Assembly (NCBI RefSeq): GCF_001418565.1
Contig: NZ_LIQQ01000376.1
Coordinates: 1-32,478 of the forward strand
DNA length: 32,478 nt
From: Streptomyces graminilatus
GTDB lineage: Bacteria; Actinomycetota; Actinomycetes; Streptomycetales; Streptomycetaceae
Direction: 5' to 3'
Both the position numbers and the translations under genes were made by a program. Below are positions 22,274-30,757 of this stretch, piece by piece. The notes beneath the pieces were generated by a model that was not told the origin of the DNA, did not search any database, and saw nothing but the letters and a program-made list of their open reading frames with translations. Each line of letters begins with the position of its first letter. Position 1 is the first letter of the stretch.

Positions 22274-24268
22274 ATGATTTCAGCCAGCCGCAAGAGGTCT
22301 GCGGGAGCCCTGGGTGCCGCGACCGCGACCGCCGTCGTGCTCGCCACCGCCACCACCGTCACCACCGCCGCCACACCCGCCTACGCGACCACGGCGGGCA
22401 CGGCGGCGACGGTGACGTGTGCCTCCCCGGTCTACACACGGCAGTTCTTCGCGAACACCACGTTCTCCGGCACCCCGAAGAGGACGGACTGCGACACCAC
22501 CATCGCCGAGAACTGGGGCGCGAACGCCCCCGCGACGGGCCTCCCGAAGGACAACTTCGGCGTCCGCTGGACGGTGACAAGGGACTTCGGTTCGGGCGGC
22601 CCGTTCACCTTCACGGCCACCGCCCAGGACGGCATCCGCGTGTACGTCGACGGCCAGGCCAAGGTCAACCTCTGGACGAACGTCACAACGACCCGTACCA
22701 AGACGGTCGACGTCACGATCCCGTCCGGCAGGCACACCCTGCGCGTCGACTACGCCGCCTGGACGGGCAACGCGAACGCGGCCTTCACCTACACGCCCCG
22801 CACGTCGGCGGCGGTCGACAAGGTCAAGCCCCTGGCCCCGACGGGCCCCTCGGTCACGTACGACGGGACGACGGGCAGGGCGCGGCTCACCTGGGCGAAG
22901 AACAAGGAGCTGGACCTCGCGGGCTACCGCGTCTACCGCACCCTGAACGGAAGTCCGTTCGGCGCCACCCCCCTCGCGACGACCACCGCCACCACGTACA
23001 CGGACTCGACCGTCCCGAACACCGGTGAGACGTACGCCTACGAGATCCGCGCCTACGACAGGGCCGGCAACCAGTCCGCCGCCGGCCCCGACGTGACCGC
23101 GACGACCGTCGACAGGACGCCACCGGCCCAGGTCACCGGGGTCAGGGTGACGGTCGCGGCGTCGACCCTGCGGCTCGACTGGAAGGCGGTCGACGACGCG
23201 TTCTCCTACAGCGTGTACCGCGCGAGCGCGCCTCAGGGCCCGTACACCCGGATCGTGTGGGCGGTCGGCGACACGTACTACACGGACGTCACGGCGAACA
23301 TCAAGCAGCGCGCGTACTACCGGGTCACGGCCGTCGACAAGTACGACAACGAGTCCGTGCCGTCCGCGACGGTCGACCCTGGTGAGCCGGACACGACGGC
23401 GCCCGACCAGGTCACGGGCCTGACGGCACAGGGCACGACGGCGGGCAACGCGGTCCACTGGCAGGCGTCCTCGCCCGATGTGGAGCACTACGAGGTCTGG
23501 GCGGCCCCGGCGGGCCAGACCGACCCCGACGGCCCGGACATCGCCCTCGGCACCTCCTTCGACGACGAGACGGCGCAGGCCGGGGTCCCGGTCACGTACA
23601 CGGTCCAGGCGGTCGACGCGTACGGGAACGTCTCCCCGGTGTCGGAGACGGTGACGGCGACCCGCCCCGCGCCCGGCGAATCGGCGGCGCCCACGGGTTT
23701 CGCGGGCACCGTCCGGGACAGCGACACCGAACTCACCTGGGCCTACTCGCCGGACGTCCGCTTCGGCTACCGCGTCTACCGCCGCACGGGTACGAACGAC
23801 GCCTGGACGCGGATCAGCGGCGACGGGGTGCCGGGGTTCAGCTACGACGACACGACGGCCCCGGTCGGCCCCGCCTCCTACTACGTGGTCGTCCTCGACC
23901 AGTACGGCAACGAGTCGGCCCCCGAGGGCGTGGTCACGGTGAACCGGGCGACCCCGGCCACACCCACCGCGCCACCGCCGCCGACGGTCACCCTGGCGGC
24001 CCCGTACACGCAGTGCACGGCGAACGACTGCGCGGCGCACGGCGGTGCGGGCGTTCCCCTGTCTCTGACCCTGACCCCGCCGTCGGACCGCCTGGTCTGG
24101 GGCTACGAGTACAGGTTCGTCGGCGCCACGGGGTACATCTCGACCACGGACCCGACGGTGACATGGACACCGCCCTCGGACGGCCTCTACCTGTTCGAGG
24201 TACGGACGGTGGACTACTACGGCGGCCGGAGGGGCCCGTTCACCTCGGTCAGCTTCAAGGTGGCCTGA
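22274..24268 (+). CDS. Secreted protein with PA14-like and fibronectin III domains (paralog 1)
   Basis: The product has 664 residues. A Sec signal peptide ends near ATPAYA (residue 39). Residues 48-178 form a PA14-like beta module (YTRQFFANTTFSGTPKRTDC, AENWG, FGVRWTVTRDFGSGGPFTFT, DGIRVYVDGQ, SGRHTLRVDY), a fold that usually binds carbohydrate. Four fibronectin type III-like repeats (about 190-565) follow, each with Y(R/E)(V/I)xA and AYDxxGNxS type motifs, and a C-terminal beta domain with one Cys pair (about 575-664). No catalytic domain or wall anchor is visible, so it is likely released or bound to polysaccharide. The ATG at 22274 has GGAACGA just upstream. A paralog follows downstream. 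Confidence 0.88.
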   Translation: MISASRKRSAGALGAATATAVVLATATTVTTAATPAYATTAGTAATVTCASPVYTRQFFANTTFSGTPKRTDCDTTIAENWGANAPATGLPKDNFGVRWTVTRDFGSGGPFTFTATAQDGIRVYVDGQAKVNLWTNVTTTRTKTVDVTIPSGRHTLRVDYAAWTGNANAAFTYTPRTSAAVDKVKPLAPTGPSVTYDGTTGRARLTWAKNKELDLAGYRVYRTLNGSPFGATPLATTTATTYTDSTVPNTGETYAYEIRAYDRAGNQSAAGPDVTATTVDRTPPAQVTGVRVTVAASTLRLDWKAVDDAFSYSVYRASAPQGPYTRIVWAVGDTYYTDVTANIKQRAYYRVTAVDKYDNESVPSATVDPGEPDTTAPDQVTGLTAQGTTAGNAVHWQASSPDVEHYEVWAAPAGQTDPDGPDIALGTSFDDETAQAGVPVTYTVQAVDAYGNVSPVSETVTATRPAPGESAAPTGFAGTVRDSDTELTWAYSPDVRFGYRVYRRTGTNDAWTRISGDGVPGFSYDDTTAPVGPASYYVVVLDQYGNESAPEGVVTVNRATPATPTAPPPPTVTLAAPYTQCTANDCAAHGGAGVPLSLTLTPPSDRLVWGYEYRFVGATGYISTTDPTVTWTPPSDGLYLFEVRTVDYYGGRRGPFTSVSFKVA

Positions 24269-24329
24269 GCCCGCTCGCGTTTCCCGAACAAACTCACACC
24301 AGCCGTACAACCAATCCACACCTTCGTGA

Positions 24330-24374
24330 GTCCTGATCGTCAACGGCCAACTTCACGCCGTTGACGATCAGGAC
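24330..24374. terminator. 18-bp perfect-stem hairpin between the paralogs
   Basis: GTCCTGATCGTCAACGGC (24330-24347) and its exact complement (24357-24374) flank a nine-base loop. It ends 17 bases before the second gene's GTG, so it may terminate the first transcript or sit in the leader of the second and affect its translation. Confidence 0.85.
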
Positions 24375-24391
24375 GCGAAGGACCGACCGTT

Positions 24392-26443
24392 GTGAACCCA
24401 GCCAGACGCACGACAGTCACGGCCACCACCGCGACCGCCCTCGTGCTCGCCACCACCGGCGCCCTGCTCAGCACGACGGCCCCGACGGCCTCGGCCGCGC
24501 CGGTGACCTGCGCGTCCCCCGTCTACACACGGCAGTTCTTCGCGAACACCAACTTCTCCGGCACCCCGAGGAAGACCGACTGCGACGCCGCCATCGCCGA
24601 GAACTGGGGCGCGAACGCCCCTGCCACCGGCCTCCCGAGGGACAACTTCGGGGTGCGGTGGTCGGTGACACGGGACTTCGGCTCCGGCGGCCCCTTCGCC
24701 CTCACCGCCTCCGGGACGGACGGCATCCGCGTCTACCTGGACAACAGCCGCGAGATCAACCTCTGGTCCGACACGACCGGTTCGCACTCCAGGACCGTCA
24801 ACGTGACGATCCCCAGGGGCAAGCACACCCTGCGCGTCGACTACGTCAACCGGACCGGCGCGGCCAAGGTCAAGGTCGGCTACTCGCCCCGCATTTCGGC
24901 GAGTGCGGACAAGGTCAAGCCCCTCGCCCCGACCAACGTGGTGGGCATCTACGTTCCCGACGGGAGGGACAACTCGTACACCGACCTCGCCTGGTCCGCC
25001 AACAAGGAGATGGACCTCGCCGGTTACCGCGTCTACCGTCGGCTACAGGGCACCGGCACCTGGACCAAGGTGGCCACGGCCCCGGCCACCAAGCTCACGG
25101 CCTGGGACCAGCCACCGCCCACAGGACAGTCGTACTTCTACGAGATCCGCGCCTACGACAAGGCGGGCAACGAGTCGGCGGGCTCCGTCGATCAGGGGAT
25201 CACCACGTACGACTGGATCGCCCCCGCCCCGGCGGTCCTCACCGCCACCGCCGTGGAGGCCTCCAACAACCTCACCTGGACGGCTCCCGCCGACGCCGTG
25301 CGCTACAGGGTCTACCGCAAGGCGGAGTCGGAGCCGGATACTTCGTACACCCGGATCGCCGAGACCACCGCCAGGAACTACGCGGACACCGAGGCGGAGT
25401 ACGGCGCCGCCTACGACTACGAGGTCGACGCGCTCGACGCGGCCAGGAACGCGCGGTCCTCCAACGTCGTACGCAGCACCCGGTCCATCCTCCCGCCGCA
25501 GGACGTGACGGCGACCGTGACGGACGACGGCGTGGTGTTCACCTGGACCGAGGCACCTGGCGGCGACACCACCGCCTACAACGTCTACCGCTCGACGACC
25601 TCCCCGGTGGACACCACCGACGAGGAGCCCATCACCTGCAGCGCCCGCAAGACCCGTACGGACGCGGCCGGCGACAAGATCCGCACCTGCGTCGACTACA
25701 AAGGCGACCGAGGCACCACCTACCACTACGTGATGGTCCGGAAGAACACCGCGGGCCGCTGGTCCACCGGTTCCGCCGAGATGACCGTCACCCGGCCCGG
25801 GGACGAGGTCCCGCCGCCACCGGTGACCAATCTGACCGCCGCTCCCCTGGAGTACGGCTTCAAACTCGACTGGGACGACAGTCCGGCGGCGGACCTGAAG
25901 GAGTACACGGTCTGGGAGTACTTCTCCTGCTGCACGCCCGACTTTCTGGGTACGGTGCCCGCCGGTACCTCTGAGTTCGTCGTGGGCCCGGAGGCGGCCA
26001 ACGGCGGGTCGCACACGTACGTCGTCATCCCGTCCGACATCTACTACAACCACGCCGACGTGCCGGACGGCCCCTTGGACAACAGCGTCTCCGCGGTCAC
26101 CGCCACCGAACTCGACCTCAGGCCGACGACGGTCCCCGAGGACACCGCCCCCTGCTCCCTGACCACCTACACGGCCCTCGGCCACGAGGGCGGCATGTAC
26201 ATCGACTGCCCCGACTCGGTGGCCACGAAGGCCGTCGGCATCAACGTGTACCGCTGGGACCGCGCGACGAGCACCTACGTCCGTGTGACGGACGTCCCGC
26301 TGCGCCCCACCGTCACCAGCTACACCGACCGCACCGTGCCCCACGGCACGACCGTCTACTACCTGCTCTCGGTCGTCGCGGCCGACGGCTCGGAGACCTT
26401 CAGCAACGTGGGCTCCAGCGTGTCCATGCCGAACGGAACCTGA
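24392..26443 (+). CDS. Secreted protein with PA14-like and fibronectin III domains (paralog 2)
   Basis: The product has 683 residues. The signal peptide ends near TASAAP (about residue 36). The PA14-like module (about 38-165) is close to the first paralog's: YTRQFFANTNFSGTPRKTDC, AENWGANAPATGLPRDNFGV, DFGSGGPF and GKHTLRVDY. Fibronectin III-like repeats fill most of the rest; they are more diverged and carry extra cysteines (for example EYFSCCTPDF and CSARKTRTDA) that the first copy lacks. No enzymatic motif is seen. The GTG at 24392 has GAAGGAC about nine bases upstream. The pair looks like a tandem duplication in which the N-terminal domain stayed conserved. Confidence 0.88.
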   Translation: MNPARRTTVTATTATALVLATTGALLSTTAPTASAAPVTCASPVYTRQFFANTNFSGTPRKTDCDAAIAENWGANAPATGLPRDNFGVRWSVTRDFGSGGPFALTASGTDGIRVYLDNSREINLWSDTTGSHSRTVNVTIPRGKHTLRVDYVNRTGAAKVKVGYSPRISASADKVKPLAPTNVVGIYVPDGRDNSYTDLAWSANKEMDLAGYRVYRRLQGTGTWTKVATAPATKLTAWDQPPPTGQSYFYEIRAYDKAGNESAGSVDQGITTYDWIAPAPAVLTATAVEASNNLTWTAPADAVRYRVYRKAESEPDTSYTRIAETTARNYADTEAEYGAAYDYEVDALDAARNARSSNVVRSTRSILPPQDVTATVTDDGVVFTWTEAPGGDTTAYNVYRSTTSPVDTTDEEPITCSARKTRTDAAGDKIRTCVDYKGDRGTTYHYVMVRKNTAGRWSTGSAEMTVTRPGDEVPPPPVTNLTAAPLEYGFKLDWDDSPAADLKEYTVWEYFSCCTPDFLGTVPAGTSEFVVGPEAANGGSHTYVVIPSDIYYNHADVPDGPLDNSVSAVTATELDLRPTTVPEDTAPCSLTTYTALGHEGGMYIDCPDSVATKAVGINVYRWDRATSTYVRVTDVPLRPTVTSYTDRTVPHGTTVYYLLSVVAADGSETFSNVGSSVSMPNGT

Positions 26444-26454
26444 ACTCCCGCTCC

Positions 26455-27102
26455 TCAGCTTCGCTTGGGACCCGTGATCGACTCCCCGATGACAAATCCC
26501 TTGGCGGGGCCCTCCGGAACCACGGCCTCGGTGCCGTAAGGCACCCGGTGCTCGTCCTCGTAGCGGGCGTGCTCAGGCACGGGAGCGGTCAGAATGCTCA
26601 CCGTTCCTTGGTTGTCGTAGTCGTCGACGATCACATACACGGGGATTCCGGCACGGGCGTACTCCCGGCGCTTGCGTACCCGGTCGCGATCCTGGTTGCG
26701 CTTACCGGGAGAGACGACCTCGATCACCACGTGAACCGCTGACGCGTTGACGCCGAGGCTGTCCTCCGCCTCGATCAGTTCACCGTCCCTGGGCGCCACG
26801 AACCCGTCCGGTACCCAAGCTCTGAGTGGATGGATCACATTCGTGTCGTTCCAGGCGCCGTACTCACTGCCCTGGAGAAAGATCGCCAGTGCGTCGCGCA
26901 GGCGGTTGACAACCTGGGCATGCGAAAAACGTCCGGTGGGCGACACCTCGATGGCTCCCTCGATGATCTCAGCGCGGTAGCCCTCGGGGAGTTCCATGGC
27001 CTTCCATGCCTGCCACACGACCTCGTCCAGGTTGGGTTCGTTCACGAATTCGGCCTGGGACTCGGACATGGTCTCGGGCCTCTCGTGCGCAAGAGCGGTC
27101 AT
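26455..27102 (-). CDS. Uma2 family (DUF820) nuclease-like protein
   Basis: A 215-residue protein with the PD-(D/E)xK fold pattern of the Uma2 family: VPDGFV with Asp99, VVIEVVSPG with Glu128, and a basic RKRREYARAGIPVYVIVDD with Lys144 as the likely third residue. Such proteins are abundant in cyanobacteria and streptomycetes. They are called putative endonucleases, but their biological role is mostly unknown. The ATG at 27102 has a strong GGAGGAGG eight bases upstream. Its stop is 11 bases past the end of the convergent PA14-like gene, with no terminator between, so the two transcripts probably overlap. Confidence 0.92.
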   Translation of the reverse strand: MTALAHERPETMSESQAEFVNEPNLDEVVWQAWKAMELPEGYRAEIIEGAIEVSPTGRFSHAQVVNRLRDALAIFLQGSEYGAWNDTNVIHPLRAWVPDGFVAPRDGELIEAEDSLGVNASAVHVVIEVVSPGKRNQDRDRVRKRREYARAGIPVYVIVDDYDNQGTVSILTAPVPEHARYEDEHRVPYGTEAVVPEGPAKGFVIGESITGPKRS

Positions 27103-27173
27103 GGCGGCACCTCCTCCTCAAGTGTGGGCTTGGCGTCCTTGAGGCACAAGCAACCCAGTCACACCAGGTAGGA

Positions 27174-27189
27174 CTGTTCGGCTGAACAG
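27174..27189. promoter_or_regulatory. Candidate operator upstream of the Uma2 gene
   Basis: CTGTTC and GAACAG are perfect 6-bp arms around a four-base centre, 72-87 bases before the Uma2 start. The form resembles a dimer binding site; the protein is unknown. Confidence 0.35.
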
Positions 27190-27343
27190 GCGTTTCTCCT
27201 CGGAATCACCCGACGGAGTGAGGGCGGAACGATCTGCCGTCCGGGGCCGTACTACTCGATGCGTCATGGAGGGACCCCGACAAGATGATCAGCCGATCAC
27301 TCTGATCAGATGCCCTTCCCCCGGCCGAACCAGAAGCCCCACC

Positions 27344-27373
27344 ACAACACTTGACAACACTTGACAACATTTG
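27344..27373. repeat. Three 10-bp direct repeats before the serine hydrolase gene
   Basis: ACAACACTTG is repeated at 27344 and 27354, with ACAACATTTG at 27364. One repeat per helical turn puts all copies on one face of the DNA. They end two bases before the ribosome binding site GGAGA of the next gene, and each junction creates TTGAC. TGATCA palindromes lie further upstream (27286-27308). A direct-repeat operator is plausible. Confidence 0.6.
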
Positions 27374-27384
27374 ACGGAGAACCT

Positions 27385-28323
27385 GTGACCGATTCAGGCG
27401 TCGAGCCATTACCCGCGACTTCCTCCGCCCGCCCGCCAGCGGTTCCGGCCCGCCGGGAGGACAGCGCCGTGAAACCGGCCGCCCTTCCCATACCGACCTG
27501 TGTCCTGAGCGACGCGGCCCCGCCTGTCGTGAGTGACGGTCACGCCGTCGACCGGTTCGTCCAGATCGGCTCCCTCACCAAGGTGGTCACCGGCACGGTG
27601 CTCACCCGTATGGCCGCGTCCGGCGCGCTCGCGCTGGAGGATCCCGTCGAGCGGTGGCTCCCGACGACGGCCTCTGGAACAGGAATCACGCTCCTGCACC
27701 TGGCCCGGCACACCTCCGGCCTCCCCCGCCTGCCACCCGGCCTCGGTTCCGACCGGGACCCGTACGCGCCGTTCGACCGCCCCGCGCTGGACCGGCTGCT
27801 GCCCCGCCTGGACACGCTCGTCACCACACCTCCCGGGCAGGAGGAGGAGTACTCCAACCTCGGCTACGCCGTACTCGGCGCGGCCCTGACCGAGGCCGCC
27901 GGAACGACGTACGAGGAACTGGTGGCCGAGTACGTCCTGCGGCCCCTGGGCATCACGGAGATGACCGCGCACCCCGAACCCGGACGGCGTCTCCTGGCCC
28001 CCGGGCCCGGCGGCCGGCCCCGCAGACCGTGGACGATGGACGGCGCGATCCTGCCGGCGGGAGGCCTGTGGGCCACCCCGCGTGCGGCGGCCGACCTGCT
28101 GGTACGCCTCCTGGTGGAGCGCCGCCTCGGAGAACCCGCGCCGAGCTGGCAGCAGTTGGGCCGGTTGCTCTGGCACAACGGTGCGACGCTCCACGACTCG
28201 ATCTTCGCCGGAGCGGTGGAGGACGGCCGGTGGGTGTTGATCCACCGCCTCAACGGCGACCCGGAGGACACGGACCGGCTGGCCATCGAGAACCTCAAGG
28301 GGAGACCGACCGATCAGGCTTGA
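27385..28323 (+). CDS. Beta-lactamase-fold serine hydrolase (class C/PBP4-like)
   Basis: The product has 312 residues. The active-site SxxK is S63-L-T-K66 (IGSLTKVVTGTVL), the YxN motif is Y156-S-N158 (EYSNLGYAVLG), and the third motif is probably H264-N-G266. RHTSGLPRLPPG and GGLWATPRAAADLL are typical of the esterase and peptidase branch. No signal peptide is seen and the N-terminal 55 residues are low-complexity Pro/Ala, so it probably acts in the cytoplasm, unlike secreted relatives. Substrate is unknown: an ester or D-amino-acid peptide. The GTG at 27385 has GGAGA five to six bases upstream; the earlier TTG lies inside the repeats. Confidence 0.88.
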   Translation: MTDSGVEPLPATSSARPPAVPARREDSAVKPAALPIPTCVLSDAAPPVVSDGHAVDRFVQIGSLTKVVTGTVLTRMAASGALALEDPVERWLPTTASGTGITLLHLARHTSGLPRLPPGLGSDRDPYAPFDRPALDRLLPRLDTLVTTPPGQEEEYSNLGYAVLGAALTEAAGTTYEELVAEYVLRPLGITEMTAHPEPGRRLLAPGPGGRPRRPWTMDGAILPAGGLWATPRAAADLLVRLLVERRLGEPAPSWQQLGRLLWHNGATLHDSIFAGAVEDGRWVLIHRLNGDPEDTDRLAIENLKGRPTDQA

Positions 28324-28330
28324 CGCGAGA

Positions 28331-28365
28331 GGGGCCCGGAGATTCGAACCGAATCTCCGGGCCCC
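28331..28365. terminator. 16-bp perfect-stem bidirectional terminator
   Basis: GGGGCCCGGAGATTCG (28331-28346) and CGAATCTCCGGGCCCC (28350-28365) pair around a three-base loop. It separates the convergent serine hydrolase and hspR genes and ends the dnaK operon transcript. Confidence 0.93.
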
Positions 28366-28385
28366 TTCACACGCACGCTCGTCGC

Positions 28386-28832
28386 CTAGTCCTTGGCCTT
28401 CTTGGGCCGCCAGACCACCAACGCACTCGTCTGCTGGACCTCCTGATACGGCACCAGATCCCGCCGGTACGAGGCGTGGACGGCAGCCTCCCGCTGCTGC
28501 ATCGCCGCGGCCGCGCCGTCCAGTGCCGACTCCATCTCCGCCACCCGTGCCTGCAACGCGGCGACCTGGTTCTCCAGTTCGATGATCCGCTTGATGCCGG
28601 CCAGGTTGATGCCCTCGTCCTGCGACAGCGCCTGCACCGTGCGGAGCAGTTCGATGTCGCGGGCCGAGTAGCGGCGGCCCCGGCCGGCGGTGCGGTCGGG
28701 GGAGACCAGGCCCAGGCGGTCGTACTGGCGCAGGGTCTGCGGGTGCAGGCCCGAGAGCTGGGCCGCCACCGAGATGACGTAGACCGGGGTCTCCTGCGTC
28801 AGTTCGTACGGGTTGCGTCGACGACCGTCCAT
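28386..28832 (-). CDS. hspR: Heat-shock repressor HspR (MerR family)
   Basis: A 148-residue protein. The MerR-type winged helix (about 12-80) contains VYVISVAAQLSGLHPQTLRQ, YDRLGLVSP and GRGRRYSARDIELLR. A coiled coil follows (IKRIIELENQVAALQARVAE), and the C-terminal YQEVQQTSALVVWRP is close to the known Streptomyces HspR. HspR represses the dnaK operon and clpB through HAIR sites, with DnaK as co-repressor, so titration of DnaK by misfolded protein lifts repression. A HAIR is visible upstream of clpB in this window. The ATG at 28832 has AAGGGAG ten bases upstream; a TTG overlapping the dnaJ stop is less likely. Confidence 0.97.
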   Translation of the reverse strand: MDGRRRNPYELTQETPVYVISVAAQLSGLHPQTLRQYDRLGLVSPDRTAGRGRRYSARDIELLRTVQALSQDEGINLAGIKRIIELENQVAALQARVAEMESALDGAAAAMQQREAAVHASYRRDLVPYQEVQQTSALVVWRPKKAKD

Positions 28833-28837
28833 CTCGG

Positions 28838-30028
28838 TCAAGCTCCCTTCGCTGCCTCGAACAGCTCCGCCCGCGGATCCTCGTCCACGGTCGCCTCGCG
28901 ATACGCCTCCAGTGCGTCACGAGCCTTCCCCGTCAGCTCCGTCGGGACACTCACCTCGACGGTGACCAGCAGATCGCCCCGGGTGCCGTCCTTGCGGACC
29001 GCGCCCTTGCCCCGCGCGCGCATCGTGCGCCCGTTGGGCGTGCCCGGGGGCAGCTTCAGGGTGACCGGCGGGCCGCCCAGGGTCGGCACCCTGACCTCGC
29101 CGCCGAGTGCCGCCTCGGCGAACGTCACCGGCACCGTGACCGTCAGGTTGTCCTCCTTGCGGCCGAACACCGGGTGGGCGTCCACATGGACCGTGACGTA
29201 GAGGTCGCCCGCCGGGCCGCCCCGCTCGCCCGGTGCTCCCTTGCCGCGCAGGCGGATGCGCTGGTTGTCCGCCACCCCGGCCGGGATGCGCACCTGCATG
29301 GTCCGGGACGACTTCGCGCGCCCCGAGCCGTTGCACACCAGGCACTCGTGCTCGGCGATCAGGCCCCGGCCCTTGCAGTCCGGGCAGGGATCCGTGAGGG
29401 AGAAGCCGCCGCCCGAGCCGCGAGCGACCTGGCCGGTGCCCACGCAGGTCGGGCAGACCCTCGGTGTGCCGTTCTTGTCGCCCGTGCCCGAGCACGCCTT
29501 GCACGGTGACTGGGACGTCATGCGCAACGGGACCGTCGCGCCGTCCACCGCCTCCGTGAAGCTGAGCGTGACCTCGGTGTCGATGTCCTGGCCGCGCCGG
29601 GGCTGCGTACGCGTGGTCCCGCCGCCGCCCCGGTTGAACAGGCCGCCGAAGACATCCCCGATGCCGCCGCCGAAGCCGCCCGCGCCGGAGCCGGCCCCGG
29701 GCCCGCCCTGGGGGGCGCCGCCGAAGAGGTCACCCAGGTCGAAGTTGAAGGAGCCGCCGCCCGCGCCCGGCCCCGGGCGGAAGCCGCCGTTGCCGAAGAG
29801 GGCGCGGGCCTCGTCGTACTCCTTGCGCTTCTTGGGGTCGCCGAGGATGTCGTTCGCCTCGGAGATCTCCTTGAAGCGCTCCTCCGCCTTGGCGTTGCCC
29901 TTGTTGGCGTCCGGGTGGAACTCGCGGGCGAGTTTCCGGTACGCCTTCTTGATCTCGGCCTCGGTGGCGTCCTTCGGGACGCCGAGGACCTTGTAGAAGT
30001 CCTTCTCGATGAAGTCCTTGGTGCTCAT
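28838..30028 (-). CDS. dnaJ: Co-chaperone DnaJ (type I Hsp40)
   Basis: A 396-residue protein, full length. The J-domain carries HPD (38-40), which stimulates DnaK's ATPase. A Gly/Phe-rich linker (about 78-138) follows, then four zinc-binding repeats: CKACSGTG, CPTCVGTG, CPDCKGRG and CLVCNGSG (176-236). The C-terminal substrate-binding domains include VHVDAHPVFGRKEDNL. The ATG at 30028 has AGGAGGG about ten bases upstream. It lies between grpE and hspR in the HspR-controlled operon. A second DnaJ may exist elsewhere, as is common in Streptomyces. Confidence 0.98.
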   Translation of the reverse strand: MSTKDFIEKDFYKVLGVPKDATEAEIKKAYRKLAREFHPDANKGNAKAEERFKEISEANDILGDPKKRKEYDEARALFGNGGFRPGPGAGGGSFNFDLGDLFGGAPQGGPGAGSGAGGFGGGIGDVFGGLFNRGGGGTTRTQPRRGQDIDTEVTLSFTEAVDGATVPLRMTSQSPCKACSGTGDKNGTPRVCPTCVGTGQVARGSGGGFSLTDPCPDCKGRGLIAEHECLVCNGSGRAKSSRTMQVRIPAGVADNQRIRLRGKGAPGERGGPAGDLYVTVHVDAHPVFGRKEDNLTVTVPVTFAEAALGGEVRVPTLGGPPVTLKLPPGTPNGRTMRARGKGAVRKDGTRGDLLVTVEVSVPTELTGKARDALEAYREATVDEDPRAELFEAAKGA

Positions 30029-30060
30029 CCCCGACGTCCCTCCTTCCCCGCGTCAACCGT

Positions 30061-30087
30061 GCCGCCGGCGCCATCGGTGCCGGCGGC
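30061..30087 (-). promoter_or_regulatory. Hairpin between grpE and dnaJ
   Basis: GCCGCCGGC (30061-30069) and GCCGGCGGC (30079-30087) form a 9-bp perfect stem with a nine-base loop in the 66-base gap between the two genes. It may set the ratio of dnaJ to dnaK message by attenuation or processing. Confidence 0.5.
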
Positions 30088-30094
30088 GCTCACG

Positions 30095-30753
30095 TCAGCC
30101 CTCTTCCGGGCCACCGTTCTCCTTGCCGTTGCCGTCCGCCGACTCCGGGGAGTCGCCCTTCTCGGCCTGCGTCGCCCCGGGCTGGGGCTCGGCCACCGCG
30201 ACCCGCGCGGGACGCAGGTTGCGCTCGCCGAACCGGTAGCCCGGCTGAAGGATCGCCACGCAGGTCGTCTCCGTGACGTCCGGCGCGTACGAGTGCATCA
30301 GGGCCTCGTGGATCGTCGGGTCGAAGGGCTCGCCCTCCTTGCCGAACTGTTGCAGGCCCATCTTGGCGGCGACGGTCTCCAGCGACTCGGCGACGGACTT
30401 GAACCCGCCGACCAGTTCGCCGTGTTCCCTCGCGCGGCCGATGTCGTCGAGCACGGGCAGGAGTTCGGTCAGGATGCTCGCGATGGCGATCTCCTTGACC
30501 GTGATCCGGTCCCGCTCGACCCGGCGGCGGTAGTTCTGATACTCGGCCTGGAGCCGCTGGAGGTCCGCGGTGCGCTCGGTGAGCGCCGTACGCACCTGGT
30601 CCAGCTGTGCCGTCAGACCGGCGACCTGTGCTGCTGCTGCGTCCCCGGCCGGGGACGCCCCCTCCGAAGAGGGGGCGGCCTTCGGCTCGGCGTCGTCGGG
30701 GGTGGCGCCGGAGGGGACGTCGGGCTTCTCTTCGAAGCCCGGAGTCTCCTCCG

Positions 30754-30757
<4 letters not shown>
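30095..30757 (-). CDS. grpE: Nucleotide exchange factor GrpE
   Basis: A 220-residue protein. A disordered acidic/Pro/Ala leader (1-45) is followed by the long dimerising coiled coil (about 46-100) and the conserved [20 protein letters not shown]. The beta-domain that opens the DnaK nucleotide cleft has [20 protein letters not shown] and [20 protein letters not shown]. The acidic tail ([14 protein letters not shown]) is typical of actinobacteria. Its GTG overlaps the dnaK stop by four bases, which couples their synthesis. GrpE releases ADP from DnaK and its coiled coil may act as a thermosensor in related bacteria. Confidence 0.98.

Noticed and set aside
22280..24343. A 687-codon minus-strand frame opposite the first PA14-like gene
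   Set aside because: Antisense shadow: Arg/Val/Gly-biased with no signal peptide or motif, while the plus strand has a signal peptide and repeats.
27206..27409. Small minus-strand frame upstream of the serine hydrolase
   Set aside because: It overlaps the direct repeats and the hydrolase start, and shows no ribosome binding site or family pattern.
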